From contig NZ_CP036537.1 of NCBI RefSeq assembly GCF_021184025.1, forward strand, positions 3,472,001 through 3,536,000: DNA of 64,000 nt. Reading direction: 5' to 3'. The DNA is from Rhodopseudomonas boonkerdii (lineage in GTDB: Bacteria > Pseudomonadota > Alphaproteobacteria > Rhizobiales > Xanthobacteraceae). The notes under the pieces were generated by a model. It worked only from the letters and a program-made list of their open reading frames with translations. It was not told the origin of the DNA and searched no databases. The position numbers and the translations under genes are program-made. Every line of letters starts with the position of its first letter. Position 1 is the first letter of the stretch. Below are positions 33,066 through 41,629 of the stretch, piece after piece.

Positions 33066-33110
33066 GTCCCGGACGCGGTACGGCGCGAAGCGATGCTCCG
33101 CGTCCGGGAC
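33066..33110. repeat. Palindromic repeat, 'GTCCCGGACGCG' family
   Basis: GTCCCGGACGCGG (33066-33078) and CCGCGTCCGGGAC (33098-33110) are perfect 13-bp arms with a 19-nt loop. It lies in the leader of the PNPOx-like gene between divergent genes, so it could fold in that mRNA. Related ends occur at 35853-35950. Confidence 0.8.
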
Positions 33111-33146
33111 AAGGGATTGTGTTTCTTAGAATTGTTGTAGCCACCT

Positions 33147-33170
33147 AATTGGTCTGCGATAGTGCCAATT
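33147..33170. promoter_or_regulatory. Candidate MocR operator
   Basis: AATTGG (33147-33152) and CCAATT (33165-33170) form a 6-bp dyad with a 12-bp spacer ending 2 bp before the MocR start codon. MocR/PdxR proteins bind direct or inverted half-sites in front of their divergent targets; the position fits autoregulation. Confidence 0.5.
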
Positions 33171-33172
33171 CC

Positions 33173-34684
33173 ATGCGAAAAATTCCGACCAATTCTCGCG
33201 CCAGAAAATCGGCCACGGCAACGCCGCACGAACTGCCCCTCGATCTTCACGGTGCCCATATCGACCAGCACGCCGCCGCGGCCGACCGCCTGTATCAGGC
33301 GCTGCGCCATGCCATGACCGGGGGCATGGCCAAGCCTGGCGACGCCCTGCCGCCGTCGCGGCATCTGGCCGCACAGACCGGTTTTCGCCGTAACACCGTG
33401 ACCGATGCCTATGAACGGCTGATCGCCGACGGTTTTGCGGTCGCGCGCGTCGGTTCCGGGACGTTCGTGGCCGAGCGCATCCCGTCGGCCATCGCAGGCA
33501 AGGCGCCGAAACGCATCGCCATCGCGGAGCCGCAGCGCGGCACGCTGGCGCTCGGCTGCACCGATATCGACGAAACGACGTTACGTCGTTTTCGCACTTT
33601 TGCCGGCCGCCGCCTGCGCACCTTCGGCAGCGAGCATCTGCATTACGGCGATCCGCGCGGCAGCCTCGAGCTGCGCATCGCCATCGCCAATCACCTGCTC
33701 TCGGCGCGCGGCCTGCGCTGCGATCCCGACCAGATCATGCTCACCTCGGGCACCCAGCACGGGCTGCGCATCGTGCTGTCGGCCATCCTCAAGCCGGGCG
33801 AACAGATCTGGGTCGAAGATCCCGGCTACCCCGCCGCGCGAAAATCCATCGAGCACTACGGCGGGCGGCCGGTCTCCGTACCGGTCGACGACCGCGGCAT
33901 GATCGTCGCCAAGGGCCGCGCGACGGCGCCGCATGCGCGGGCTGCTTACGTGACGCCGTCGCATCAGTTTCCACTCGGCGTGCAGATGGCGATGCCGCGG
34001 CGGCTGGAACTGCTCGACTGGGCGCGCACCGCCGATGCTTTCGTGTTCGAGGACGATTACGACAGCGAATTCCGTTACGACGGCGCACCGCTTCTCTCGC
34101 TCGCCGGCATCGATCACCTGCGCCGCGTCGTCTATATGGGCACCTTCGCCAAGACGCTGTTTCCCGGCCTGCGCATCGGCTATTGCGCGCTGCCCGAAAA
34201 CCTGATCAGCCCCGTCGCCGCGGCACGTGCGGCAATGGACCGCTTTCCCGCCACGGTCATGGAAGGCGCCATCGCCGACATGCTGAATTCCGGCGCCTTC
34301 GCCGCCAATCTGCGCAGGGTGCGTAGCCGCTATCGCGATGCGCGGGATGCGCTGGCGCGCACTTTGATCGACGCATCGGATGGACAGCTTTCGGTCCCCG
34401 TCCCCTCACAGGGGCTGCATCTGGTGGCGCGATTTGCGCCCGCGACACCATTGCAGACCGCTGCCGACGCCAAGGCCGCCGCAGGCGTCGAAGGCTGGCT
34501 GCTGGCTGACACCTATCTGCGCGCACGACCGGCGCCCGGTTTCGTGCTCGGCTTTTCCGGGCACCCCATCCGCAAGATCGTCGCCGCTGCGGAGACGCTT
34601 GCGAAGGCGTCGACGGCAGCCTTGCGCGTTCACCGACAAGCAACGGCGAAACCGCGTCGTGGAACCCACGGCCGGGGATCGTGA
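33173..34684 (+). CDS. MocR-family regulator (GntR DNA-binding domain plus aminotransferase domain)
   Basis: 503 residues. The winged-helix GntR domain lies at about residues 35-105 ('GDALPPSRHLAAQTGFRRNT', 'VTDAYERLIADGFAVARVGS'). A fold-type I aminotransferase domain follows, with 'YVTPSHQFPLGVQM', 'FEDDYDSEFRYDG' and the PLP-lysine region 'YMGTFAKTLFPGLRIGY'. MocR regulators sense PLP or amino-compound aldimines and usually do not catalyse transamination. Divergent from the PNPOx-like gene, a likely target. No ribosome site is evident upstream of the ATG, so a leaderless or short-leader transcript is possible. Confidence 0.93.
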   Translation: MRKIPTNSRARKSATATPHELPLDLHGAHIDQHAAAADRLYQALRHAMTGGMAKPGDALPPSRHLAAQTGFRRNTVTDAYERLIADGFAVARVGSGTFVAERIPSAIAGKAPKRIAIAEPQRGTLALGCTDIDETTLRRFRTFAGRRLRTFGSEHLHYGDPRGSLELRIAIANHLLSARGLRCDPDQIMLTSGTQHGLRIVLSAILKPGEQIWVEDPGYPAARKSIEHYGGRPVSVPVDDRGMIVAKGRATAPHARAAYVTPSHQFPLGVQMAMPRRLELLDWARTADAFVFEDDYDSEFRYDGAPLLSLAGIDHLRRVVYMGTFAKTLFPGLRIGYCALPENLISPVAAARAAMDRFPATVMEGAIADMLNSGAFAANLRRVRSRYRDARDALARTLIDASDGQLSVPVPSQGLHLVARFAPATPLQTAADAKAAAGVEGWLLADTYLRARPAPGFVLGFSGHPIRKIVAAAETLAKASTAALRVHRQATAKPRRGTHGRGS

Positions 34685-34762
34685 TTATGGGGAACAGCCG
34701 CTCGCTTCAAGAATCGGGCACGCGTCCGTAAATTGCATCCCCAATGGCCTCCAGGAGACCTC

Positions 34763-34915
34763 ATGTCCGGCAATCGCAACGTGCTCTATCTCATCATCGG
34801 CGCACTCATCGTCGGCATCGGCGTCCTCGGCTACAATCTCTACCAGGAAAAGAAAGAGCCGCAGGGCCTGCAGATCAATGTCGGGCCCGATGGCCTGAAG
34901 GTGCAGAACAAGTAA
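34763..34915 (+). CDS. Small single-pass membrane protein, unknown function
   Basis: 50 residues. AGGAG (34753-34757) lies 5 nt before the ATG. 'NVLYLIIGALIVGIGVLGYN' is one transmembrane helix, followed by a short charged segment 'LYQEKKEPQGLQINVGPDGL' and 'KVQNK'. Proteins of this shape are common and unnamed in Bradyrhizobium-type genomes. It ends 11 nt before the next small exported-protein gene, so both are likely co-transcribed. Confidence 0.8.
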   Translation: MSGNRNVLYLIIGALIVGIGVLGYNLYQEKKEPQGLQINVGPDGLKVQNK

Positions 34916-34926
34916 CGGATCTCATC

Positions 34927-35172
34927 ATGCGCGCGGCCATCGCCTTCGGCATTCTCGCCATCGTCACCACCGCCACGCCAGCTTTCGCCATCGATCAGGT
35001 GTCGCGCGAGGATGACATTATCGATCTGCGTCTGGGCCAGCGCATCTGGGTCGATGACGGCTCCTGCCCCACCGGCCAGATCAAGGAAGTGATGGGCGCG
35101 ACGCTGGCCGCCAACGGCGGCGTCGCCCGCGTGAAAAAATGCGTGCCGCGCAGCGCGACGCGAATTCGCTGA
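34927..35172 (+). CDS. Small exported protein (DUF6719-like)
   Basis: 81 residues with a signal peptide ('MRAAIAFGILAIVTTATPAF', cleavage near 'AFA-ID'). The mature part carries 'DIIDLRLGQRIWVDDGSCPT' and 'GQIKEVMGATLAAN', ending 'VARVKKCVPR'. Two cysteines could form a disulfide. It resembles from memory the small DUF6719 family of rhizobial secreted proteins; function unknown. It follows the small membrane-protein gene by 11 nt. Confidence 0.78.
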   Translation: MRAAIAFGILAIVTTATPAFAIDQVSREDDIIDLRLGQRIWVDDGSCPTGQIKEVMGATLAANGGVARVKKCVPRSATRIR

Positions 35173-35195
35173 TATCGCGCGCCGCCGTATCAAGC

Positions 35196-35272
35196 TTGAG
35201 CGACGAAGCAATCCATAGAGCTTCGGGCAAATAACCGGATTGCTTCGTCGCTTTGCTCCTCGCAATGACGAC
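35196..35272. repeat. Intergenic palindromic repeat, 'GTCATTGCGAGG' family (variant left end)
   Basis: GCGACGAAGCAATCC (35200-35214) and GGATTGCTTCGTCGC (35237-35251) are perfect 15-bp arms; the right end continues as CTCCTCGCAATGACG, shared with 30875-30963 and 43449-43511. The outer left end has diverged. Between convergent genes. Confidence 0.85.
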
Positions 35273-35274
35273 GA

Positions 35275-35718
35275 TCAGAACATCCCGTTGTCGTTCGCGG
35301 CTTTTTCCGGGATCGGCTGGTTGACGTCCCAGTGCTCGACGATCTTGCCGTTTTCCAGCTTGAAGATATCGACGATGGCGTTGCCGCGGGTGCCCTTTTC
35401 GCGCACCGCATGGACGTGCAGGATCACATAGTCGCCATCGGCGAAGACCTTCTTGATCTCGCTACGGGAGTCCGGGAATTTCTCGCGCAGGAAGGCGATG
35501 AACTTCCTGAAACCTTCGATGCCATCCGCAGCAGTCGGATTGTGCTGGACATAACGCGGGCCGAAATACTTCGCGGCAGCTTCGAAATCCTTCTGGTTCA
35601 GTCCCTTCTCGTAGAACTCGACCACCGTTTTCTTGTTGGCCTCCTGCGTCGCCGTGTCCGCAGCCATTGCCGATGTCGAGAGAAGCAAAGCTGCAGCCAG
35701 CCCCGTGAAAAAACGCAT
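35275..35718 (-). CDS. Exported SnoaL/NTF2-like protein
   Basis: 147 residues from the ATG at 35718, which has AGGGA at 8-nt spacing (an ATG two codons upstream is closer to that site). A signal peptide 'MRFFTGLAAALLLSTSAMAA' precedes a SnoaL-like polyketide-cyclase/NTF2 fold: 'TVVEFYEKGLNQKDFEAAAK', 'YVQHNPTAADGIEGFRKFI' and 'IVDIFKLENGKIVEHWDVNQ'. This group (often called SnoaL-like or predicted ester cyclase) forms small alpha+beta barrels that bind hydrophobic ligands; the reaction, if any, is unknown. Probably periplasmic. Confidence 0.88.
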   Translation of the reverse strand: MRFFTGLAAALLLSTSAMAADTATQEANKKTVVEFYEKGLNQKDFEAAAKYFGPRYVQHNPTAADGIEGFRKFIAFLREKFPDSRSEIKKVFADGDYVILHVHAVREKGTRGNAIVDIFKLENGKIVEHWDVNQPIPEKAANDNGMF

Positions 35719-35852
35719 TGTCATGATCCCTTTCCCGCGCAGCCGAAGGGCCGAGCACAAAAGCTCCTATCACTGCGGCGGAAGCAGTCAGGATCACTTT
35801 GCCGCGAACCGCTCTGAAGGACATCCAGTGTCCAATGTGCAAGATTGAGATT

Positions 35853-35950
35853 TTGTCCCGGACGCGACGCCGAGCCGGGACCGTATCAAACGCCGGAGTT
35901 CGTTACGGTCCCGGTTCTGCGCGACAGCGCTGCAGCGCGCCCGGGACGAG
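35853..35950. repeat. Palindromic repeat, 'GTCCCGGACGCG' family, diverged
   Basis: Starts TTGTCCCGGACGCG and ends GCGCCCGGGACGAG. Two nested dyads are visible: GGGACCGTA/TACGGTCCC around an AT-richer loop, and GCGC-AGCGCTGCAGCG. It occupies most of the gap between two minus-strand genes. Confidence 0.7.
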
Positions 35951-35979
35951 ATCCAGTGTTCAGTTCGGTGGCGCGGAGT

Positions 35980-36801
35980 CTAATGCTTCTCCGGCTCGCT
36001 CGGCGGCACCGGCGTGTTGCTCTCGCCGGCGCTTGCGCCGCCGTCGATGGGCAGCGTGATACCCGTGATCCAGCGGGCTTCATCGCTCGCCAGAAACAGC
36101 ACACCGTTGCCGACATCCCAGCCGGTTCCCTCGGTGCCGAGCAAGGTCGTCGCAATGCGCGCGCGACGCATCTCCTCGCTCATGCCGCGCGACGCGACCA
36201 TGGGCGTGTAGACCGTCCCCGGCGCGATGCAGTTGACACGGATGCCACTGCGACCGTGATGCGCCGCCATCGCCTTGGTAAGGCCGATCACCGCCGCCTT
36301 CGACGTCGGATATAACAGACTGGGATGACCGCCGCGCAGGCCCGCGACCGAGGTCAGATTGATGATCGAGCCGCCGCCCGATCCGATCATCGCGGGAACG
36401 GCGTATTTCGACATCAGCATCATCGAGGTGACGTTGACCGTCATGGCGTCGTCCCATGCCCCGCTATCGACTTCGACGGCATTGCCGCGCGGCCCGGTGA
36501 TGCCGACATTGTTGACCAGGATATCGAGACGACCGAAGCCTCCGACCGTACGCTCGACGATGGCCTCGCAGGTGGCGGGATCACTGACGTCGCCGTCATA
36601 GATGTGATAAGCGCCGCCCTCGGCCGCGATCAGACTCGCAGTTTGTTCGGCCCAGTCGGGATTCAGATCGACCAGCGCAACCCTGGCACCATGTCGGGCC
36701 AGCAACACCGCCGCGGCGCGTCCGTTGCCGATCCCGTTGCCGCGCGAACCCGCGCCGGTGACAATCGCCACCTTGCCGTTCAAACGTCCGTCGCCTGCCA
36801 T
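35980..36801 (-). CDS. Short-chain dehydrogenase/reductase (SDR)
   Basis: 273 residues from the ATG at 36801; an ATG nine codons upstream is less likely. 'KVAIVTGAGSRGNGIGNGRA' is a variant TGxxxGxG motif with a small insertion, 'DILVNNVGITGP' the NNxG motif, 'NLTSVAGLRGGHPSLLYPTSK' region the Ser-Tyr-x3-Lys catalytic set. The 'LNPDWAEQTA' region suggests NAD(H) preference because an Asp ends strand 2. The substrate is unknown. It ends with a low-complexity 'SNTPVPPSEPEKH' tail. No operon partners are evident. Confidence 0.92.
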   Translation of the reverse strand: MAGDGRLNGKVAIVTGAGSRGNGIGNGRAAAVLLARHGARVALVDLNPDWAEQTASLIAAEGGAYHIYDGDVSDPATCEAIVERTVGGFGRLDILVNNVGITGPRGNAVEVDSGAWDDAMTVNVTSMMLMSKYAVPAMIGSGGGSIINLTSVAGLRGGHPSLLYPTSKAAVIGLTKAMAAHHGRSGIRVNCIAPGTVYTPMVASRGMSEEMRRARIATTLLGTEGTGWDVGNGVLFLASDEARWITGITLPIDGGASAGESNTPVPPSEPEKH

Positions 36802-37017
36802 CGAAGTCCCCTGAAGCACGCACCCCAAGGCCCCGGCGCTGCATTCCAGCGTGGACGATAGCGTGCGACATCATCCCACCGCAATGCCTCAGTTCGCCGC
36901 AAAAGTGTAAACATCGATTGCACTTCTTACAGGCGATCCAGCCGACAGCTGCGCCATCGTGCAGGAAGGAGCAGAAACAGCATGCGCCACGAACAGGCAA
37001 CGCAGGCTGGCTAGCCG

Positions 37018-37566
37018 CTATTTAATGTAATCGCCGCATTTCTGAACGGCCGCATCCGTCTGCCCCCATGGCATGATCGGCACCGACGAGGTCGAGTTTT
37101 TCGGCGAACCCTCGATGATCCGGTCCGAATAGACCATGTAGACCAGCACGTTTCGCTTGGCGTCGCAGCCACGCACGATCTGCATCTTCTTGAAGAACAG
37201 CGAGCGGCGCTGGCGGAACATGTCGTCGCCCTGATCGCTCTTGTTCCTGAACCTGATGGGGCCGATCTGCCGGCAGGCCAGCGAGATGTCCGAGACCTCC
37301 TCGGCGAGGCCGAGCCAGCCTTTGAAGCCGCCCTTCTCCGGCACCGTGAAGTGGCAAGCGACACCCTCGACTTCGGGATCGTCGACCCCGTAGGTGGCGA
37401 GCTTGTCGTTCGGGCTCAGCCATTTGAACACGGTTGAGCGGCGGAAGATCAGGTCGGGCTCATCCGCCGCATGCGCGATCGCGCCTGTGCCCAGCATCGC
37501 GGCAGCCAGCGCGAGGGTGACGATCTGCTTCCAACCGAAGCGAAAGCTCAAAGCGATCAAGGACAT
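37018..37566 (-). CDS. creA: CreA-family exported protein
   Basis: 182 residues with a signal peptide ending near 'GTGAIAHAADE'. The conserved CreA core is complete: 'IFRRSTVFKWLSPNDKLATY', 'VDDPEVEGVACHFTVPEKGG', 'VSDISLACRQIGPI', 'FRQRRSLFFKKMQIVRG' and 'VYMVYSDRIIEGSPKNSTSS'. In E. coli creA sits with creBCD, but here it is alone and the family's role is not known. Three cysteines could form disulfides in the periplasm. A 145-nt gap before it to the SDR start holds nothing I can identify. Confidence 0.92.
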   Translation of the reverse strand: MSLIALSFRFGWKQIVTLALAAAMLGTGAIAHAADEPDLIFRRSTVFKWLSPNDKLATYGVDDPEVEGVACHFTVPEKGGFKGWLGLAEEVSDISLACRQIGPIRFRNKSDQGDDMFRQRRSLFFKKMQIVRGCDAKRNVLVYMVYSDRIIEGSPKNSTSSVPIMPWGQTDAAVQKCGDYIK

Positions 37567-37804
37567 TCAACTCTCCGTGTTCCCGAGGCGCATATGTAGC
37601 GATTGTGCCACGCGGCGGTAGACCGCAGGCCGCCGCGTTAATCCAATGTGAGTGTTTTTTGTTACCTTCGGGCATAACTGCGGAGGTACGATTCGCCCGC
37701 CGATGAACGCCTTTTGCGTCCGCGACACTAACGCTTTGCAACGGATTCAAGGATTTTACAGCGTGACGTTTTTTCAGTTTTCAGGGAGCTCCGTCCACAA
37801 GCGC

Positions 37805-39412
37805 ATGCTTCTGAGCGGCACCTCTGTTGCGCGTCATGTTTCGTCCCCGCGCCAGTTGCTGCAAGCGGTATTGCTGGCCAGTTTCGTCTTCGGCGCGGCA
37901 GCGCCGGCGCACGCTGTATTTTGGTTCGACGAAGACCCGATGCGCCCGCGCAGCATGATGGAGCCGCCGCCGCCACCACCGCCCCCACGGCCAAATGTTC
38001 ACCGCGACAACCGGCTGAAGCAGCAGGGCATCGCCCTGGAGAAACAGGCGAGAGAGCACGCCAAGCCGGTCGGCCCGTTGGTCATCGCCATCTCCATCGA
38101 CAAGCAGACCATGCGTGTGTTCGATGCCAACGGCCTGTTCGCCGAGACCCGTGTCTCCACCGGCATGAAAGGCCATGAGACGCCGACAGGCGTGTTCAGC
38201 GTCATCCAGAAGAACAAATGGCACAAGTCGAATATCTATAGCGACGCGCCGATGCCCTATATGCAGCGGATCACCTGGTCCGGCATCGCGTTGCATGCGG
38301 GAGCCCTGCCCGGTTATCCCGCCTCCCATGGCTGCATCCGCATGCCGATGGCCTTTGCGACCAAGCTGTGGGCCTGGACGCGGATGGGCGCTCGCGTGAT
38401 CATCACGCCGGGCGAGATTTCGCCAGCCGAGTTTTCGCATCCGCAGTTGATCGCGCAAAAGCCGGTGCCTGTTGCGGCCGCGCCGATGGCGGCACCCAGT
38501 GTACAGCCTGCGACGGCGAAGCCGGCAGACGGCAAGTCTACCGATCTTGGTCTCAAGCCGGCGACCTTCGGCGAGCGCAGCAAGACCGTGACGGCCGATG
38601 CTGCCAATGCGCTCGGCGGGCCGGCGAAGCCGGTTCTGTCGGATGTGAATGCGGCGATGGCCCAGATGCCAGCGGCCGACGTAGAAACAGCAAAACCTGC
38701 GGAGAAGAAGGCCGACGCTCCCGCGCGGGTGACGCGTCAGGACGTCGATGCCGCGGCGGCCAAGATCGTCGAAGCACCGGCTACGGAAGACAAGAAGGCG
38801 CCGGAAGCCCGCGCCGAGGATCTGCCGCCGAAATCGCCGCTCGCCGCCACGCCGGCGATGCAACAGGACGACACGCAGCGCGCCGATGCGCCCAAGGCCG
38901 AGGCGCAGGTCGGAGCGAAGCCAGGCGCGGCCAAGCTCGATGCCGTCGACATTCCGCCGCCGCCGGATACGTCGCCGAAACGTACGGGCCAGATCGCGGT
39001 GCTGATCAGCGGCAAGGACGGCAAGCTCTATGTGCGGCAGAATTTCTCGCCGCTGTTCGAGACCGACATCACCATCAAGGCGAGCGACCGACCGCTCGGC
39101 ACGCATATCTTCACCGCGCGCATCGACAAGGACGAAGCCAAGAAAATTCACTGGACGGCGATGTCGCTGCCTGCGGTGCCGCATCGTGCGACCACAGGGG
39201 CCGGCCGCAAGCAGACAGCCATCACCGCCGCAGCGCCACCGCTCCCTGACAGCGCCGCCGAGGCGCTCGATCGCATCAACATCCCCGACGACGCCATGGC
39301 GCAGATCGCCGAGGCGATCGCCACCGGCGGCTCGATCATCGTCTCCGACCAGAGCATCAAGGCCGGCGGCGAAACCGGCCAGGGCACCGAATTCGTCGTT
39401 CCCATGCGCTGA
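37805..39412 (+). CDS. L,D-transpeptidase (YkuD) with long Ala/Pro linker and C-terminal domain
   Basis: 535 residues from the ATG at 37805. The frame is open 51 codons upstream, and the start is uncertain because no ribosome site adjoins this ATG. A signal segment (about 15-37) is followed by a proline tract, then the YkuD domain at about 91-200 with catalytic 'SHGCIRMP' (C177) and H164. A low-complexity Ala/Lys/Pro linker (about 220-390) leads to a conserved C-terminal module ('QIAVLISGKDGKLYVRQNF', 'DRPLGTHIFTARIDKD'). It cross-links peptidoglycan 3-3 or anchors lipoproteins, as is prominent in Rhizobiales; the C-terminal module is known from many rhizobial members. Confidence 0.9.
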   Translation: MLLSGTSVARHVSSPRQLLQAVLLASFVFGAAAPAHAVFWFDEDPMRPRSMMEPPPPPPPPRPNVHRDNRLKQQGIALEKQAREHAKPVGPLVIAISIDKQTMRVFDANGLFAETRVSTGMKGHETPTGVFSVIQKNKWHKSNIYSDAPMPYMQRITWSGIALHAGALPGYPASHGCIRMPMAFATKLWAWTRMGARVIITPGEISPAEFSHPQLIAQKPVPVAAAPMAAPSVQPATAKPADGKSTDLGLKPATFGERSKTVTADAANALGGPAKPVLSDVNAAMAQMPAADVETAKPAEKKADAPARVTRQDVDAAAAKIVEAPATEDKKAPEARAEDLPPKSPLAATPAMQQDDTQRADAPKAEAQVGAKPGAAKLDAVDIPPPPDTSPKRTGQIAVLISGKDGKLYVRQNFSPLFETDITIKASDRPLGTHIFTARIDKDEAKKIHWTAMSLPAVPHRATTGAGRKQTAITAAAPPLPDSAAEALDRINIPDDAMAQIAEAIATGGSIIVSDQSIKAGGETGQGTEFVVPMR

Positions 39413-39475
39413 TGAGCCGGTTGACGTCGGATGCCGGCGGGATCACCCTGCCATCTCCGACGCAAGAGGCGTATC

Positions 39476-40045
39476 ATGATGAACCGCAGACATGTGCTGA
39501 CAACGCTGCTCGGCGGCGTAGCTGCTGTCGCGGCCCTATCGCGTGCCGACGCACAGGCCAGCCGGATGACGGCCTATGGCTTTTCCTTTCCGGGCCTGAA
39601 AGGCGGCGAGATCAAGCTGGCCGACTATGCCGGCAAGCCGATCCTGGTGGTCAACACCGCCTCGCAATGCGGTTACACCCCGCAATATGCGGGGTTGCAG
39701 GAGCTGTGGACCGAATTTCGCGAGCGCGGCCTGACGGTGATCGGCGTTCCCTCCAACGATTTCGGCAATCAGGAACCCGGCGGGCCGCACGAGATCGACG
39801 ACATCGCCCATGGCCGTTTCGGCATCAGCTTTCCGATTGCCGCGAAGACCGTCGTGAAGGGGCCGAACGCGCATCCGTTTTACAAATGGGCCGCCGAAGC
39901 GCGCCCCCGCGACTTGCCGCGCTGGAACTTTCACAAATATCTGGTCGGCCGCGACGGTTATCTCGCGGATGCCTTCGGCTCCGAGCTGGAGCCGATGGAT
40001 ACACGCGTGAAGACAGCGGTGGCGCGCTCGCTGACAGCGGTGTGA
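39476..40045 (+). CDS. Glutathione peroxidase-family protein with export signal
   Basis: 189 residues. AGAGG lies 6 nt before the ATG at 39476. N-terminal 'MMNRRHVLTTLLGGVAAVAA' has a twin-arginine-like RRHVL, so Tat export is possible, with cleavage near 'RADAQA'. The catalytic tetrad is present: C65 ('NTASQCGYTPQY'), Q99 ('NDFGNQEPGG'), W150 and N151 ('RWNFHKYLVG'). It is a cysteine enzyme (no selenocysteine) and probably reduces hydroperoxides with thioredoxin-like donors. The 63-nt gap after the L,D-transpeptidase gene makes co-transcription possible, implying envelope stress protection. Confidence 0.92.
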   Translation: MMNRRHVLTTLLGGVAAVAALSRADAQASRMTAYGFSFPGLKGGEIKLADYAGKPILVVNTASQCGYTPQYAGLQELWTEFRERGLTVIGVPSNDFGNQEPGGPHEIDDIAHGRFGISFPIAAKTVVKGPNAHPFYKWAAEARPRDLPRWNFHKYLVGRDGYLADAFGSELEPMDTRVKTAVARSLTAV

Positions 40046-40059
40046 GGGACGGCTTCTCG

Positions 40060-40157
40060 TCTCCCGGGCTTGACCGGGCGATCCAATAAGCACCGAGATC
40101 GATGATCCTACCCGACCGTCGGCGTCTACTGGATCCCCGCCTTCGCGGGGATGACAG
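40060..40157. repeat. Intergenic palindromic repeat, 'CCCGGGCTTGACCGGGCG' family
   Basis: Shares 'GGGCTTGACCGGGCGATCCA' with 24070-24192. Inner pairs: CCCGG-GCTTGA-CCGGG and, at the right end, CCCCGC-CTTC-GCGGGG. Between convergent genes. Confidence 0.8.
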
Positions 40158-40163
40158 TGAGCA

Positions 40164-40964
40164 TTATGCCGCGACCACTTCCCTCGGCTGATAGATCGCG
40201 ATGTGCTGGCAATGCGCCACCGGCGTCACGCCGTTAGCCACCACCAGCGCGTCGAGTTCGACGAAGCGGTGGCCCTTCTTCTCGTAATTGCCGGTCACCT
40301 TCGCCCGCGCCACCAGTTCGTCGTCGACGCTGGCGGCCGCCAACAGCTGCATGCGGCTGCCGACGTGAATCCACGGGCCAAGGATGGCATTGTCGACCAG
40401 CACCTTGTTCATGATCCGCTGCAGCACGCCGGGATGCACGAGGCCCTCACGCAGATAGCGCTCATCCGTCTCGCGCACTTCGCCCAGATATTCGGCAAGC
40501 CCGTCCTCGGGCCACACCCGAGGCGCGGTACCGAGCCATTTGCCCTGTGCATAAGAGGCGGAACTCACTGGCAATCGCTTCTCGACCGCCGGCGTTTCGG
40601 GGAAATCCTCCAGCGCCGGAACCACGGGAAACGATGCCAGCGACGCCGATCCGGTGGCGCGCATTTCGCCGCCCCCTTCGACCGCCAGCCGCAGCGCCTC
40701 GCCCGCCTGCTCCGCCGTTACGTCCACGGTTTCGCCGTCATAGACCGGCTTGATGAACTTTGCCTCGATCAGCCCGCGCTCCAGGAAATCCCGTCCCCAA
40801 TGCGCGACGGCGGGGTGCACCATATAGGCCAGCACGTCCACGCCCGGCACCAGCCCGCCGCTGAAGCCGAATTTGCGCGCCACGGTATCGTCATGCATCT
40901 TGTTTTCGGACTGTTTGGCCGTGTTGAAGGCCTCGACGCGATATGGCGCGATCCCCTGTGTCAT
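40164..40964 (-). CDS. Hotdog-fold protein, MaoC-like, tandem domains
   Basis: 266 residues, no signal peptide. The N-terminal half 'KFGFSGGLVPGVDVLAYMVH' followed by 'FIKPVYDGETVDVTAEQAG' is typical of MaoC-like hotdog domains (G-G-L-V-P-G loop). The second half 'HPGVLQRIMNKVLVDNAI', 'VGSRMQLLAAASVDDELVAR' and 'FVELDALVVANGVTPVAHCQ' resembles another hotdog unit, so the polypeptide looks like a double-hotdog hydratase or thioesterase. The D-x4-H catalytic pair of MaoC hydratases is not obvious, so enzymatic activity is uncertain. Alone on its strand. Confidence 0.75.
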   Translation of the reverse strand: MTQGIAPYRVEAFNTAKQSENKMHDDTVARKFGFSGGLVPGVDVLAYMVHPAVAHWGRDFLERGLIEAKFIKPVYDGETVDVTAEQAGEALRLAVEGGGEMRATGSASLASFPVVPALEDFPETPAVEKRLPVSSASYAQGKWLGTAPRVWPEDGLAEYLGEVRETDERYLREGLVHPGVLQRIMNKVLVDNAILGPWIHVGSRMQLLAAASVDDELVARAKVTGNYEKKGHRFVELDALVVANGVTPVAHCQHIAIYQPREVVAA

Positions 40965-41140
40965 GATTCCTCCCGAACGCTCTGCGAAGATTGGTATTCG
41001 TGTTCAGGAGATGATACCCCTCGCCCCGCACGAGGCAAGACGAGGCGACGGGAACCGCGCCCCCCGTCGGCACCACCCGGCCCAAGCGAAAACGACTGAC
41101 GTTCTCGCTGGCGTTGTGACATCCGGAGCACAGGCGACCG

Positions 41141-41620
41141 TTGAATACCCGCATCTATATCGACGCCGATGCCTGCCCCGTGAAGGACGAGATCTACCGC
41201 GTCGCCGCGCGCTTCAAACTGCCGGTCAGCGTGGTGGCCGGAACCTGGCTGCGCGTGCCGCAGGACCCGATGATCGAATGCATCGCCGCCGGCTCCGGCA
41301 TGGACGCCGCCGATGACTGGATCGCGGAGCGTGCGACCAAAGGCGACGTGGTCGTAACCGCCGATATCCCGCTGGCTAGCCGCTGCGTGAAGGCCGGTGC
41401 CGCCGTCATTGCGCCGAATGGCAAGCCGTTCACCGAACAATCCATCGGCATGACGCTGGCGATGCGCAATCTGATGACCGACCTGCGCTCCACCGGGGAG
41501 ATCACCGGCGGCCCCAAATCCTTCGCGCCGCGCGACCGCTCGGCCTTTCTCTCCGCGCTTGACCAGACGATCCGCCGCATCCAGCGCGATCAGGCTGCCA
41601 GCGCGCCCAAGCAAAGTTGA
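41141..41620 (+). CDS. yaiI: YaiI/YqxD-family protein (DUF188)
   Basis: 159 residues starting at TTG at 41141. The family start 'NTRIYIDADACPVKDEIYRV' (conserved D-A-D-x-C-P) and 'DDWIAERATKGDVVVTADIP' define a PIN-like nuclease fold with conserved aspartates, related to NYN domains, without a demonstrated reaction. The C-terminal 'GPKSFAPRDRSAFLSALDQT' is also diagnostic. It precedes the ABC-F gene by 9 nt and is probably co-transcribed with it. Confidence 0.93.
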   Translation: MNTRIYIDADACPVKDEIYRVAARFKLPVSVVAGTWLRVPQDPMIECIAAGSGMDAADDWIAERATKGDVVVTADIPLASRCVKAGAAVIAPNGKPFTEQSIGMTLAMRNLMTDLRSTGEITGGPKSFAPRDRSAFLSALDQTIRRIQRDQAASAPKQS

Positions 41621-41629
41621 ACTGACGTC

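Noticed and set aside
36802..37017. Possible small RNA or ORF between the SDR and creA genes
   Set aside because: No clear hairpin, terminator or coding frame is visible; nothing can be supported beyond a promoter for the SDR gene.
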